A stretch of 24,406 nt of DNA from JBAWVR01 sp964583845. Lineage in GTDB: Bacteria > Patescibacteriota > Minisyncoccia > Phycocordibacterales > GWA1-40-21. The notes beneath the pieces were generated by a model, which was not told the DNA's origin, made no database searches, and was given only the letters and a program-made list of their open reading frames with translations. The stretch spans positions 1-24,406 of the forward strand of contig CAZOXG010000011.1 of the NCBI GenBank assembly GCA_964583845.1, in the 5' to 3' direction. Both the position numbers and the translations under genes were made by a program. Positions 8,346 to 16,137 of this stretch are shown here, one piece after another; within the stretch, counting starts at the first letter, position 1, and each line of letters begins with the position of its first letter.

Positions 8346-8843
8346 ATGACTCAAGACAACGGTTACGCCCGGTTTGAAAGCGGTGGTCAGTTTGATGTTT
8401 TTTCTCAAAGCCAGCTTCCGGGAGAACTCCTAAGCCTGTTCGTTATTTATAACCGACTGGTGGTAAATTTCAAAACGAGCCAAGGTAAAATCAATCAGAA
8501 AATGAGGTTTTTTGAAGCTATCAACAAACTTTGTGAGAAATATCTTCAAACTCTATCAAAACACGCCTACTTTCCGCCCGTGAACAAAATTTCCAACATT
8601 AACATCGCACACTTCAAAGTAATAACTTCACTAAGTGGTACCTGGAATATCGACAATACTCCGTCTGGTATCATCCGAGTGATAACGGTGTGGAAACTGT
8701 TACATGAAGCCCAGTATCGTCATCGTTGCCAACTAGTTGACGGTTTTTTGATCGAGCTTGGACACATTCACAATGAAATGTTGGTAGAAATGTGTAATCA
8801 TCCGTTTTGGGAAATCTGGAAAAAAGAAGCAAAAGCCTCTTAA
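8346..8843 (+). CDS. Uncharacterised 165-residue soluble protein
   Basis: I do not recognise this protein. It has no signal peptide or membrane helix, three scattered Cys (63, 128, 150) and several His near the C-terminus (LLHEAQYRHRCQ, LGHIHNEML, NHPFWEIWKK). The middle (about 90-117) looks like beta structure and the flanks are probably helical. Coding is supported by a consensus promoter (TTGACA, 17 bases, TAATTT), a Shine-Dalgarno site GGAG 7 bases before the ATG (tttggagaaaagtcATG) and a textbook terminator after the stop. It stands alone between divergent lemA and downstream secG. Unlike its neighbours it relies on a Shine-Dalgarno site, which sets it apart together with the orphan at 17528-18142. 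The two share style rather than obvious sequence similarity. Confidence 0.75.
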   Translation: MTQDNGYARFESGGQFDVFSQSQLPGELLSLFVIYNRLVVNFKTSQGKINQKMRFFEAINKLCEKYLQTLSKHAYFPPVNKISNINIAHFKVITSLSGTWNIDNTPSGIIRVITVWKLLHEAQYRHRCQLVDGFLIELGHIHNEMLVEMCNHPFWEIWKKEAKAS

Positions 8844-8865
8844 AATACCAGAAACAATATTCCCT

Positions 8866-8892
8866 GCTGCGACATCTCGTCGCAGCTTTTTT
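8866..8892 (+). terminator. Intrinsic terminator of the 165-residue orphan gene
   Basis: GCTGCGAC (8866-8873) pairs perfectly with GTCGCAGC (8879-8886) around a 5-base loop and is followed by six T (8887-8892). Confidence 0.93.
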
Positions 8893-8926
8893 ATGAAAAA
8901 TTACAAACAAAATATTACCTATGTAC

Positions 8927-8964
8927 AAGAGGCCGACCTTTCCGCGCGGAAAGGTCGGTCTCTT
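8927..8964. repeat. 38-bp near-perfect GC-rich palindrome
   Basis: The two arms meet at CCGCGCGG (8942-8949). All 19 pairs match except one G-T (8932/8959). It lies 35 bases past a complete terminator and 33 bases before the secG -35 box. It could be a second terminator, an insulator or a protein-binding site; no gene points at it from the right. Confidence 0.75.
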
Positions 8965-8996
8965 ATTTCCTTATACTTATACAACTCTCAAATGAG

Positions 8997-9025
8997 TTGC
9001 TTTTCCTACCCAAACCTGCTAATAT
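8997..9025 (+). promoter_or_regulatory. Promoter of secG
   Basis: TTGCTT (8997-9002) and TAATAT (9020-9025) are 17 bases apart. The -10 box ends 10 bases before the ATG, so the transcript would have almost no leader. Confidence 0.6.
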
Positions 9026-9035
9026 ATTAAAACTT

Positions 9036-9284
9036 ATGAAAGAAACCCTAATCAATAGTTTGCCTTATATTCAAATCGGCTTGTCTGTTTTACTCGTTAT
9101 TTCGATTCTATTACAACACTCCGAATCAGGTGTCAGTGGATCATTTGGTGGTAGTGATAACTTCAGTTCGTCATTTCATACTCGCCGTGGTTTTGAGAAA
9201 TTTCTCTTCCGTGCCAGTATCGTTATAGTTACTCTTTTTGCTGCTTCAGCTTTGGCTGCTTTGTGGCTAAAACTTAAGGGCTAG
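9036..9284 (+). CDS. secG: Preprotein translocase subunit SecG
   Basis: The 82-residue protein has two membrane helices (about 9-25 and 60-78) joined by the typical SecG loop: ILLQHSESGVSGSFGG, then a Ser-rich stretch, then TRRGFEKFLFRASIV. SecG helps SecYE and SecA move proteins across the membrane. An in-frame TTG at 8997 would add 13 residues, but that TTG is better explained as the -35 box of the gene's promoter, so the ATG at 9036 is chosen. No Shine-Dalgarno site precedes it. It heads a plus-strand run with a peptide-binding protein and RNase J. Confidence 0.9.
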   Translation: MKETLINSLPYIQIGLSVLLVISILLQHSESGVSGSFGGSDNFSSSFHTRRGFEKFLFRASIVIVTLFAASALAALWLKLKG

Positions 9285-9345
9285 TTTTACTATTAATTAA
9301 CAACTCCGGTTCGCCTCTGGTTTAGTTTAGCAACTAAGTTCTTTG

Positions 9346-11142
9346 ATGCATACTCTCCTTGGGACCCGGTTCAAAAACGTGAAAAAAATCTACACTCTTT
9401 TTATAGAATTGTGGGATAAGACTGGTTTTAAAAAACTTTTTAAATCCCTAAAAAAACTTTCTCTCACAGAAAAACTGGTATTTTATTTCCTGTTGGTTAT
9501 TTTAGTGATCTCTGGAACTAATATGGCCTGGAACTACAATCGCTCACTCTTAGTAGAAATCCCCACCCATGGTGGCTTTCTTAAAGAAGGAGTCATTGGC
9601 ATTCCTCGCTTCATAAATCCCGTTTTGGCTTTTTCTGATGTTGATCGAGATTTAACTGGTCTCATTTACTCAGGACTCCTTCGCTATGACACTAACGGTA
9701 ACCTAATAAACGACTTAGCAGAAAACTATACTATTTCAGAAGACGGCACTATTTATCATTTTACTTTAAAACCCGATCTTAAATTTCAAGACGGGCAACC
9801 AGTTACAACCGACGATATTGATTTTACGATTCAAAAAATTCTAGACCCCGGTATTAAAAGTCCCAAAATGGCCAATTGGAAAGGAGTAGAAATTCATAAA
9901 ATTAACGATCGTGAAATTGAATTTTCGTTATCACATCCCTACCCCCCATTTTTAAGTAACTTCACAATTGGTATTTTACCTAAACACCTTTGGAAAGATT
10001 TGACTGTGGAAGACTTCACGGCTAGTAATATTAATTTAAATAATATAAAACCGGTTGGATCAGGCCCATATGAATACAAATCTATTAGCTACAATACTTC
10101 AGGTATACCTTCCGCTTACACTCTTGAAGCCTATAATAATTTTGTCTTAGGCGAGCCCTTTATTAAAAATCTAAGCATCGCTTTTTATTCAAATGAAAAA
10201 AAGATGCTTGAGGCCTTTAAGTCTGGAGAAATTGAAAGTTTTGGCGGTATCAATCCTCAGAATTTAAGTGACTTGACCAAAAATAAAAACATTACAGTTA
10301 AACCAATTCCTCTGTCACAAGTTTTTGCTTTTTTTATAAATCAAAATCAAAACCACATTTTTACTAATCTGGAAGTTCGTCAAGCCTTGGATCAAAGTTT
10401 CGATCGCGACTATGCCATTCAAAAATCTTTGGCTGGTTATGCTAAGAAACTTACAACTCCGATTCCTTCCGTCTTCTTACCGCTCAATTATTATGTAAAT
10501 GAGGAAGCCACCACAAGCATTAATCTTGAAGCCATTAAAAAGAACTTAGATAAAGCTGGTTGGAAACTAAATAGTAGTGGTATTTTAGAAAAAAAGATTA
10601 GTAAAATAGAAACTCAGCAATTTGCTTTTTCCATTACTACCCTCAATTCTTCTGAACTAAGGGCCGTCGCTGAAGCGGCGAAAGCCAACTGGGAAAGCAT
10701 CGGTGCCAAAGTTGAGCTAAAATTCTTTGAGTCAGGTGATTTGAATCAAGAGATTATCCGACAAAGACAATATGACATTCTGTTATATGGTGAAGTTGTC
10801 AATCGAGACCTTGATCTGTACGGCTTCTGGCATTCGTCACAACGCAATTATCCAGGTTACAATTTATCACTCTATGCGAATAGCAAGGTAGATAAAATAC
10901 TTGAAGATGCACGGCGCATGGAAGATGATCAAAATCGAATTAACAAATATTTAGATTTTGAAAAAGAAATTAGTAAAGACATTCCCGCTATCTTTGCTTA
11001 CTCAAAAGAATATCTTTATATTGTACCTAATAAAGTTAAAGGAACCATAATAAAAAATATGACTGTCCAAACTGAAAGATTTACAAACATTTATAAATGG
11101 TACACCGATACCGATCATGTTTGGAAAATTTTTGCCAAATAA
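9346..11142 (+). CDS. Peptide ABC transporter substrate-binding-like protein (SBP family 5), membrane anchored
   Basis: The 598-residue product has about 40 basic residues inside, a single membrane helix (about 44-61) and an SBP_bac_5 (OppA/DppA-type) domain. Typical motifs are YDTNGNLINDLAENYTISED, YHFTLKPDLKFQDGQPVTTDDI, a VGSGPYE loop, VRQALDQSFDRD and a late region NRDLDLYGFWHSSQ with YSKEYLYIVPNKVKG. Family members bind oligopeptides for import. No lipobox is present; the helix replaces the usual lipid anchor. No permease or ATPase gene is adjacent, so it either works with a distant transporter or is a general peptide receptor. A TTG three bases upstream and a GTG at 9379 are alternative starts. 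RNase J begins 33 bases downstream. Confidence 0.85.
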   Translation: MHTLLGTRFKNVKKIYTLFIELWDKTGFKKLFKSLKKLSLTEKLVFYFLLVILVISGTNMAWNYNRSLLVEIPTHGGFLKEGVIGIPRFINPVLAFSDVDRDLTGLIYSGLLRYDTNGNLINDLAENYTISEDGTIYHFTLKPDLKFQDGQPVTTDDIDFTIQKILDPGIKSPKMANWKGVEIHKINDREIEFSLSHPYPPFLSNFTIGILPKHLWKDLTVEDFTASNINLNNIKPVGSGPYEYKSISYNTSGIPSAYTLEAYNNFVLGEPFIKNLSIAFYSNEKKMLEAFKSGEIESFGGINPQNLSDLTKNKNITVKPIPLSQVFAFFINQNQNHIFTNLEVRQALDQSFDRDYAIQKSLAGYAKKLTTPIPSVFLPLNYYVNEEATTSINLEAIKKNLDKAGWKLNSSGILEKKISKIETQQFAFSITTLNSSELRAVAEAAKANWESIGAKVELKFFESGDLNQEIIRQRQYDILLYGEVVNRDLDLYGFWHSSQRNYPGYNLSLYANSKVDKILEDARRMEDDQNRINKYLDFEKEISKDIPAIFAYSKEYLYIVPNKVKGTIIKNMTVQTERFTNIYKWYTDTDHVWKIFAK

Positions 11143-11175
11143 AAAATTATTAAAATTATTAACTAATCAATTAGA

Positions 11176-13356
11176 ATGAATTATGAAAATACAGGAAATG
11201 GACGCGGTCGCCGACCTCGCACCAATCCCAGCTCTAGTGTCTTCCAGAGCCTAAGAAACGTGCCGACATCAGCCCACACTGGACGATATCACACTGCCAG
11301 ACACAATCCGACTCCTAATACGGCTCCTATTACACCGTCTCTAGGACAGGCAATTCAACGTACCCAAACCCAAACTGGTATGGGTACTGGCAATAGTCGC
11401 CCAAATTTTAACCGTCCTCCAATGATGCGTCGAGCTTACTCTTCAAACAGTCGCCCGGTATCTGTTGGACCTCGTCCACAACACGTAGGACCGCGTATGG
11501 GTGGTCATATGGGACACCATAGTCCTCAACAAGGTGGGCAGCGTTTATCACACCCCGCGCCTTTTCGAAGACGCAGTGAAGACATTGATGAAAAAAATCT
11601 CAATGAATCCATGGTCTTAGTAGACGCCGGTCACGATCAAGCTATCTCACGAGAAAAACCCGAAGACCGTATTCCGGCTCTCAAAGAAGGCGACGTTCGT
11701 ATTATTCCTTTAGGTGGTGTCGAAGAAATTGGTAAAAATATGACAGCAATTGAATACGCCAATGATATTATTATCGTTGACGCTGGTATTCAATTTAAAA
11801 CTGAAGAAACCCCTGGTATTGATTATATTTTACCTAATACCAAATATCTTGAGGAAAGAAAAGAAAAAATTCGTGCCATTGTTATCACACATGGTCACTT
11901 GGACCATATTGGTGGTTTACCTTACATAATTGACAGACTTGGTAACCCCGCGATTTACACTCGTGAATTTGGAGCTTTACTCATTAAAAAGCGTCAAACC
12001 GAGTTTCCTCACTTACCAGCTTTGAATATTAAAATCGTTGATAAAACTGACGGTTTCCTACCTATCACCAAAGACTTAAAAATTAAATTCTTTGGTATTA
12101 CTCACTCTATTCCCGACTCTACTGGTATTATTATCGAAACTCCTCACGGTGACATTGTTTGTACTGGTGACGTTCGAGTTGAAAATGAAAATGGCGTTGT
12201 AGCTGAAGAAGAATACAAACAATACGAATTTCTGAAGAACCGTAAAGTTTTGATGTTGATGATGGATTCAACCGGTATTGAAAAACCGGGGTGGACTATT
12301 TCTGAAGACGCAGTTAGTAGAACTATCGACAAAATCGTTTCGGAAACTACTGGACGCATGATCATTGCCACTTTTGCCTCTCAAGTAGAGCGCGTAATTA
12401 GTTTTATTGAAATGGCTCACAAGTATGGTCGTAAAGTTATAGTTGAAGGCCGTAGTATGAAGAACAACGTAGAAATCATTAAATTCCTCAAATTAACAAA
12501 CGCTGATCATATTATTCCGGCGGAAGAAATAAAGAACTATCCTCCCCATAAAATCATGGTCTTGGCTACCGGAGCTCAAGGCGAAGAATTTGCAGCCTTG
12601 ATGCGTATGGCCAATAATTCTCATAAATTCATTAAACTAAACAAGAGTGATACTATTGTACTCTCCTCTTCAGTTATTCCTGGCAATGAGCGCGCTGTTA
12701 CCGCCCTTAAGGATAATCTATATCGTCACGATGCTCGTATTATTACTTATTTTGAAAGTGATGTTCATGCCGGTGGTCATGGTAAACGTGGTGAATTAGA
12801 ATGGATTCATCGCCAGATTCCTTATAAATTCTTTATGCCGGTTCATGGTCACCACTTTATGCTTAAAATGCATGGTGAACTATCTGCTAGTATCGGTACT
12901 GATCGCAAAAATATTATCATTCCTGATAATGGCAGTGTGGTTGAAATACAAAATAATGGGGAGAAAATCCTTAAACTAAAAGAAAAAGCTCCTAATGGTT
13001 TAATCCTAGTAGATGGTTTCTCAATCGGTGACGTTCAAGAAGTTGTAATTCGTGATCGCCAGATGTTAGCTCAAGATGGTATGTTTGTAATTATCGCTAG
13101 TATTAACCCTAGTACTGGTAAACTTCGTAAATCTCCAGATATCATCTCTCGTGGTTTTGTCTATCTTCGAGAATCTCAGGAATTACTTCATGAGACTCGT
13201 CAGATTATCAAAAAGACTATTGAAGAGTCAGCTGGTGGTTTGAATCCAGTTAATTTCGATTACGTTAAGTCCGCAGTTACTGACAACGTTAGTAAATTCC
13301 TCTTCCAACAGACAGCCAAGAGACCGATGGTTATTCCAGTTCTAATCGGCGTCTAA
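11176..13356 (+). CDS. rnj: Ribonuclease J with long disordered N-terminal extension
   Basis: The 726-residue protein is about 170 residues longer than standard RNase J. The extra part (1 to about 172) is rich in Arg, Pro, Gln, Asn and His and predicted to be disordered; its basic charge suggests RNA contact. The core begins at VRIIPLGGVEEIGKNM. It contains the metallo-beta-lactamase motif HGHLDH (239-244), the beta-CASP region with TFASQVERV, SSSVIPGNE, DVHAGGHGKRGEL and PVHGHHFML, and the C-terminal RNase J domain (PDIISRGFVYLRESQELL). RNase J combines endonuclease and 5'-to-3' exonuclease activity in mRNA decay and rRNA processing. If many local mRNAs are leaderless, a 5'-end-dependent nuclease would be an important partner (inference). 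A strong terminator follows. Confidence 0.95.
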   Translation: MNYENTGNGRGRRPRTNPSSSVFQSLRNVPTSAHTGRYHTARHNPTPNTAPITPSLGQAIQRTQTQTGMGTGNSRPNFNRPPMMRRAYSSNSRPVSVGPRPQHVGPRMGGHMGHHSPQQGGQRLSHPAPFRRRSEDIDEKNLNESMVLVDAGHDQAISREKPEDRIPALKEGDVRIIPLGGVEEIGKNMTAIEYANDIIIVDAGIQFKTEETPGIDYILPNTKYLEERKEKIRAIVITHGHLDHIGGLPYIIDRLGNPAIYTREFGALLIKKRQTEFPHLPALNIKIVDKTDGFLPITKDLKIKFFGITHSIPDSTGIIIETPHGDIVCTGDVRVENENGVVAEEEYKQYEFLKNRKVLMLMMDSTGIEKPGWTISEDAVSRTIDKIVSETTGRMIIATFASQVERVISFIEMAHKYGRKVIVEGRSMKNNVEIIKFLKLTNADHIIPAEEIKNYPPHKIMVLATGAQGEEFAALMRMANNSHKFIKLNKSDTIVLSSSVIPGNERAVTALKDNLYRHDARIITYFESDVHAGGHGKRGELEWIHRQIPYKFFMPVHGHHFMLKMHGELSASIGTDRKNIIIPDNGSVVEIQNNGEKILKLKEKAPNGLILVDGFSIGDVQEVVIRDRQMLAQDGMFVIIASINPSTGKLRKSPDIISRGFVYLRESQELLHETRQIIKKTIEESAGGLNPVNFDYVKSAVTDNVSKFLFQQTAKRPMVIPVLIGV

Positions 13357-13375
13357 TCTAACCAATTGCTATATT

Positions 13376-13416
13376 AAAACCGACTGTGAGCACATAGTGC
13401 TCACAGTCGGTTTTTT
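13376..13416 (+). terminator. Intrinsic terminator of rnj
   Basis: An 18-bp perfect stem (13376-13393 with 13397-13414), a 3-base loop and a run of six T form a strong terminator. Its outer arm AAAACCGACT recurs in the terminator at 21911-21948. Confidence 0.95.
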
Positions 13417-13439
13417 ATACTCACCAATTAAAAATATGT

Positions 13440-13445
13440 TATAAT
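13440..13445 (+). promoter_or_regulatory. -10 box of the MFS transporter gene
   Basis: A perfect TATAAT sits 22 bases before the ATG at 13468. The -35 region is poor and overlaps the end of the rnj terminator tract. Confidence 0.45.
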
Positions 13446-13467
13446 AAACAAAAATAAAACTTAATCT

Positions 13468-14640
13468 ATGAAAAACATCATACATTTTTTACGAAAAAAT
13501 TTAAGCGCGGTTTACTTTATAGCTTTTGCTTTTGCTCTAAGAGTCTCCTTACCAACCTACATCAACTCCTCTTTCTTAACAGATAAAGCAACTACTGAAT
13601 ATTATGTCGGGGTTATTTATGCCTTAGCCGCCACAATCTGTTTGATCTTATTTTTTGCTATTCCGACAATCTTGAAAAGATACGGAAATTATAAAGTATC
13701 CTGCACTTTAGCTATTATCGACGCCCTATCTATTTTTGGGATGATTACAACTAATGACCCTGGTTTAGTTGTAATGTTTTTCATAATTAGTAATATTGCC
13801 ACCGCTTTATTAGCCTACACTCTGGATATTTTCTTAGAAAGAATTTCCGATGACAAACATACTGGAGCTATTCGTGGTTTATACTTGACCGGTATAAATA
13901 TTGGTTGGTTAATCGCTCCTACTGTTGGCTTATTATTCCTTGTAAATAATGAATATTGGAGACTATATTCTGTGGCTGGTTTGATTTCTTTACTAGTATT
14001 TTCACTAATCCATAATAAATTAAAAGATTTTAAAGATCCTGTATATACTGAAATAAAACCTATTGAATCCGCTAAGGCTATATTAAAAAACAAAAACCTT
14101 ATTGGTGTTTTTGGCGTTAATTTTCTGATTCAATTTTTCTACGCTTGGATGCTTATCTATACCCCAATATATCTAACTGACTATCTTCACTTTACTTGGA
14201 AGGAGTTTAGTTTTATTTTATTCTTTATCTTAGTGCCTTTTGTCTTTCTCAATTTTCCTCTTGGTAAATTAGCCGACAAAAAATATGGGGAAAAAGAAAT
14301 GATGGCTTTAGGTTTGAGTATTATGATTGTGAGTACTTCTTCTCTATCTTTTATCACCTCTAGATCAGTTTTAGTTTGGGCTATACTATTACTTATTACT
14401 CGTATTGGGGCCGCCACAGCCGAGACCATGACTGAAACATATTTTTTTAAAAATATTTCCGCTAAAGACAGCGGGATAATTAGTCTTTATCGCTCCCTGG
14501 TACAAATGGCTTATATTGGCGGTCCAATTTTAGCCACCTTAGTTCTTATACTAGCTCCAATCAACAGCCTTTTCTTGCTTCTCGGTATTATTATGATGCC
14601 CGGACTTTTCTTTGTCTCGTTTATAAAAGATACAAAGTAA
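13468..14640 (+). CDS. Major facilitator superfamily transporter
   Basis: This 390-residue polytopic membrane protein has about 11-12 hydrophobic helices in two halves around a central charged loop (about 190-205). Recognisable MFS traits are the GAIRGLYLTGINIGWLIAPTVGLLF region in the first half, GKLADKKYGEKE (a version of the GxLaDrxGrk loop) in the second half, and a late SGIISLYRSLVQMAYIGGPIL helix. MFS proteins are secondary carriers or drug exporters; the substrate cannot be told. It is a single-gene unit with its own TATAAT box, convergent with the YtxH-like gene. Confidence 0.83.
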   Translation: MKNIIHFLRKNLSAVYFIAFAFALRVSLPTYINSSFLTDKATTEYYVGVIYALAATICLILFFAIPTILKRYGNYKVSCTLAIIDALSIFGMITTNDPGLVVMFFIISNIATALLAYTLDIFLERISDDKHTGAIRGLYLTGINIGWLIAPTVGLLFLVNNEYWRLYSVAGLISLLVFSLIHNKLKDFKDPVYTEIKPIESAKAILKNKNLIGVFGVNFLIQFFYAWMLIYTPIYLTDYLHFTWKEFSFILFFILVPFVFLNFPLGKLADKKYGEKEMMALGLSIMIVSTSSLSFITSRSVLVWAILLLITRIGAATAETMTETYFFKNISAKDSGIISLYRSLVQMAYIGGPILATLVLILAPINSLFLLLGIIMMPGLFFVSFIKDTK

Positions 14641-14646
14641 TTTTCG

Positions 14647-14671
14647 AAAAAAAACACCCCCCTGAGGAGTG
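14647..14671 (-). terminator. Terminator of the YtxH-like gene
   Basis: On the minus strand CACTCC pairs with GGGGTG (one G-U pair) around a short loop and is followed by eight T. On the plus strand the same pairing has an A-C mismatch, so it mainly serves the minus strand. Confidence 0.75.
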
Positions 14672-14683
14672 CTTTAAAAATTT

Positions 14684-15031
14684 CTATTTTTTTACAACTG
14701 GTTTAGTCGCCATCAACTCACCTTTGATATTCTTCCAATGAGTTTTTAGTTCCTTGGTAAGTTTGCCTAACTCTACCTGATCAACTTTCTTAGCGGTAGA
14801 ATATTTCTTTTGAACCTTATCAACCACTTGGTGATAAACTTCTTCGTTAACATTCTTCATGTTTTCTAAGCGATCCAAAACCTCCCCCTTCATTTTAAGA
14901 GACCAGCCTTTAATAGCCTTACGAGTTTTTGTTCCCTCATTTGTACCGTACAAATAATACGCTCCGGCAGCACCAGCAACTAAACCGGCAGCCAAAGTTA
15001 ATATTGATGTATTTTCTTTCTTCTTTGCCAT
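14684..15031 (-). CDS. YtxH-like small membrane-associated protein
   Basis: The 115-residue protein has a Lys-rich start, one Ala/Gly-rich helix (about 10-28, ending YYLYGTNEGTKTRKAIKGW) and a long charged, probably coiled-coil tail. This is the layout of YtxH-domain proteins, which are small stress- or envelope-related proteins without a defined activity. The motif of a Gly-rich helix followed by GT..GxxxR matches that family loosely. It has its own extended -10 promoter and terminator and is a single-gene unit. Confidence 0.65.
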   Translation of the reverse strand: MAKKKENTSILTLAAGLVAGAAGAYYLYGTNEGTKTRKAIKGWSLKMKGEVLDRLENMKNVNEEVYHQVVDKVQKKYSTAKKVDQVELGKLTKELKTHWKNIKGELMATKPVVKK

Positions 15032-15067
15032 TCTTTTTATTTAATTAAACTAATAACGTACCTACAG

Positions 15068-15076
15068 AGTATATCA
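15068..15076 (-). promoter_or_regulatory. Extended -10 promoter of the YtxH-like gene
   Basis: The minus strand reads TGATATACT, a TGn-extended -10 box about 37 bases before the start codon. No clear -35 is seen. Confidence 0.45.
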
Positions 15077-15093
15077 CCTATAAGTTAAATTAT

Positions 15094-15678
15094 CTATTTT
15101 ACTACCTGAACGGAGGTACTTGAGACTGTTGGATGGAGTGTGATTGGCATAAAAACTGAGTCGTCGTTTTGAGGCATTCCAGACGGATTATCTTTATCCA
15201 ACTCTAAAATAGCCTGAGTTGTGGTGGTCACCAAGAAAAATATCTCCGCTTTAAAGTCAACGAAATCGTCGGTAGTCCATTCACCCTGAGCTCTGGCTTG
15301 CCCTGTCCCCAAAATTTTACCTTCAATATTCTTTATCTTAATAGGAAATACTCCTTCAAAATACCACAAACCTCTAGCACTTCCCTCAATAGAAACCGGC
15401 GAGCGAACCTCGCTGTTAGGTTTTAAATTGGAAATGGTGACTAAATTACTTTTAGCAATCAAATTACCGACGTCTTCGATAAAAAGCTGACCGGCTCCAT
15501 CACGACATTGTCGTGGATAACTATCCTGAATTGAATATCCAGAGGCTAAACAATCAGCAAAATCTAAAGCCGTCTTACGACTGGATCTTCCCCAATCCAT
15601 AACGAGAAAGATACTTACAATCAAAAGTAAAATTAGTAATATGACTATGACTGAAATAATTCTCTTTAAAAGAAACAT
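15094..15678 (-). CDS. Membrane-anchored protein with Gmad2 immunoglobulin-like domain
   Basis: The 194-residue protein has an N-terminal helix (about 5-27), a short two-Cys module (C43 and C58 in ADCLASGYSIQDSYPRQC) and a Gmad2-type beta domain (about 79-183). Diagnostic pieces are VRSPVSIEGSARGLWYFEGVFPIKI, a GTGQARAQGEWTTDDFVDF stretch and a final VFMPITLHPT. Gmad2 domains occur in spore germination proteins and many secreted bacterial proteins, probably as binding modules. It is the last gene of a four-gene unit, two bases after the CPHC thioredoxin-like gene. Its two Cys could be a substrate for that oxidoreductase (inference). Confidence 0.8.
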   Translation of the reverse strand: MFLLKRIISVIVILLILLLIVSIFLVMDWGRSSRKTALDFADCLASGYSIQDSYPRQCRDGAGQLFIEDVGNLIAKSNLVTISNLKPNSEVRSPVSIEGSARGLWYFEGVFPIKIKNIEGKILGTGQARAQGEWTTDDFVDFKAEIFFLVTTTTQAILELDKDNPSGMPQNDDSVFMPITLHPTVSSTSVQVVK

Positions 15679-15680
15679 GT

Positions 15681-16136
15681 TTATTTAATAGCCGAGGTGG
15701 AACTAACTGAAGTCGTGGCGGTGGTTGAGGTTGAATTAATATCAGTTGACTTTAGCCAAGTTGGATAAAGTCGGATATCTTTAGCTGTACACAAATCAAC
15801 TTTTTGGTCACATTCAACTGCTGTGAGATACTTCACAGCTTCGCCAAACATTGCTTTTTGATCTTTACAATGAGGGCACCAGGAAGCGCCATACATCACC
15901 CACTTCTTATCGGTTAAACATTTAGCTAAATATTCATTGCCCATTTTCGAATCTGAACCCGGTGGTACAAAACAACCAGAAATTTTAACTAAATTATCAA
16001 AAGTTTGTATTCCAACGACGCGTCCGTCATCAACGGTAGCTTTAGTGGTCTGGTTAGACATTAATACTACTCCACCAATAACAAAACCTATTATCACTAC
16101 AAAAACAGAAATAAAAATTATTTGGTCTTTTTTCAT
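15681..16136 (-). CDS. Membrane-anchored thioredoxin-like protein with CPHC active site
   Basis: The 151-residue protein has one N-terminal helix (about 6-26), an extracytoplasmic thioredoxin-like domain and a Ser/Thr-rich tail (131-149). The active site is WCPHC (86-90) within YGASWCPHCKDQKAMFG, and the cis-Pro loop is LYPTW (Pro125). CPHC is typical of DsbA-type oxidases and of the thioredoxin domain fused to VKOR. Four additional Cys (55, 73, 109, 116) are unusual; C109 and C116 flank a probable strand and could form a regulatory pair. The gene lies one base after the Cys-bearing helical protein and two bases before the Gmad2 gene. With CcdA in the same unit, it probably receives electrons across the membrane or forms disulfides in secreted proteins. 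Direction of electron flow is not readable. Confidence 0.85.
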   Translation of the reverse strand: MKKDQIIFISVFVVIIGFVIGGVVLMSNQTTKATVDDGRVVGIQTFDNLVKISGCFVPPGSDSKMGNEYLAKCLTDKKWVMYGASWCPHCKDQKAMFGEAVKYLTAVECDQKVDLCTAKDIRLYPTWLKSTDINSTSTTATTSVSSTSAIK

Positions 16137-16137
16137 A

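Noticed and set aside
8671..8928. Minus-strand frame of 85 codons
   Set aside because: It is antisense to the 165-residue gene and its terminator, and has no promoter or ribosome binding site.
8997..9035. TTG start giving SecG 13 extra residues
   Set aside because: The TTG is part of a good -35 box, and the ATG at 9036 gives the normal SecG N-terminus.
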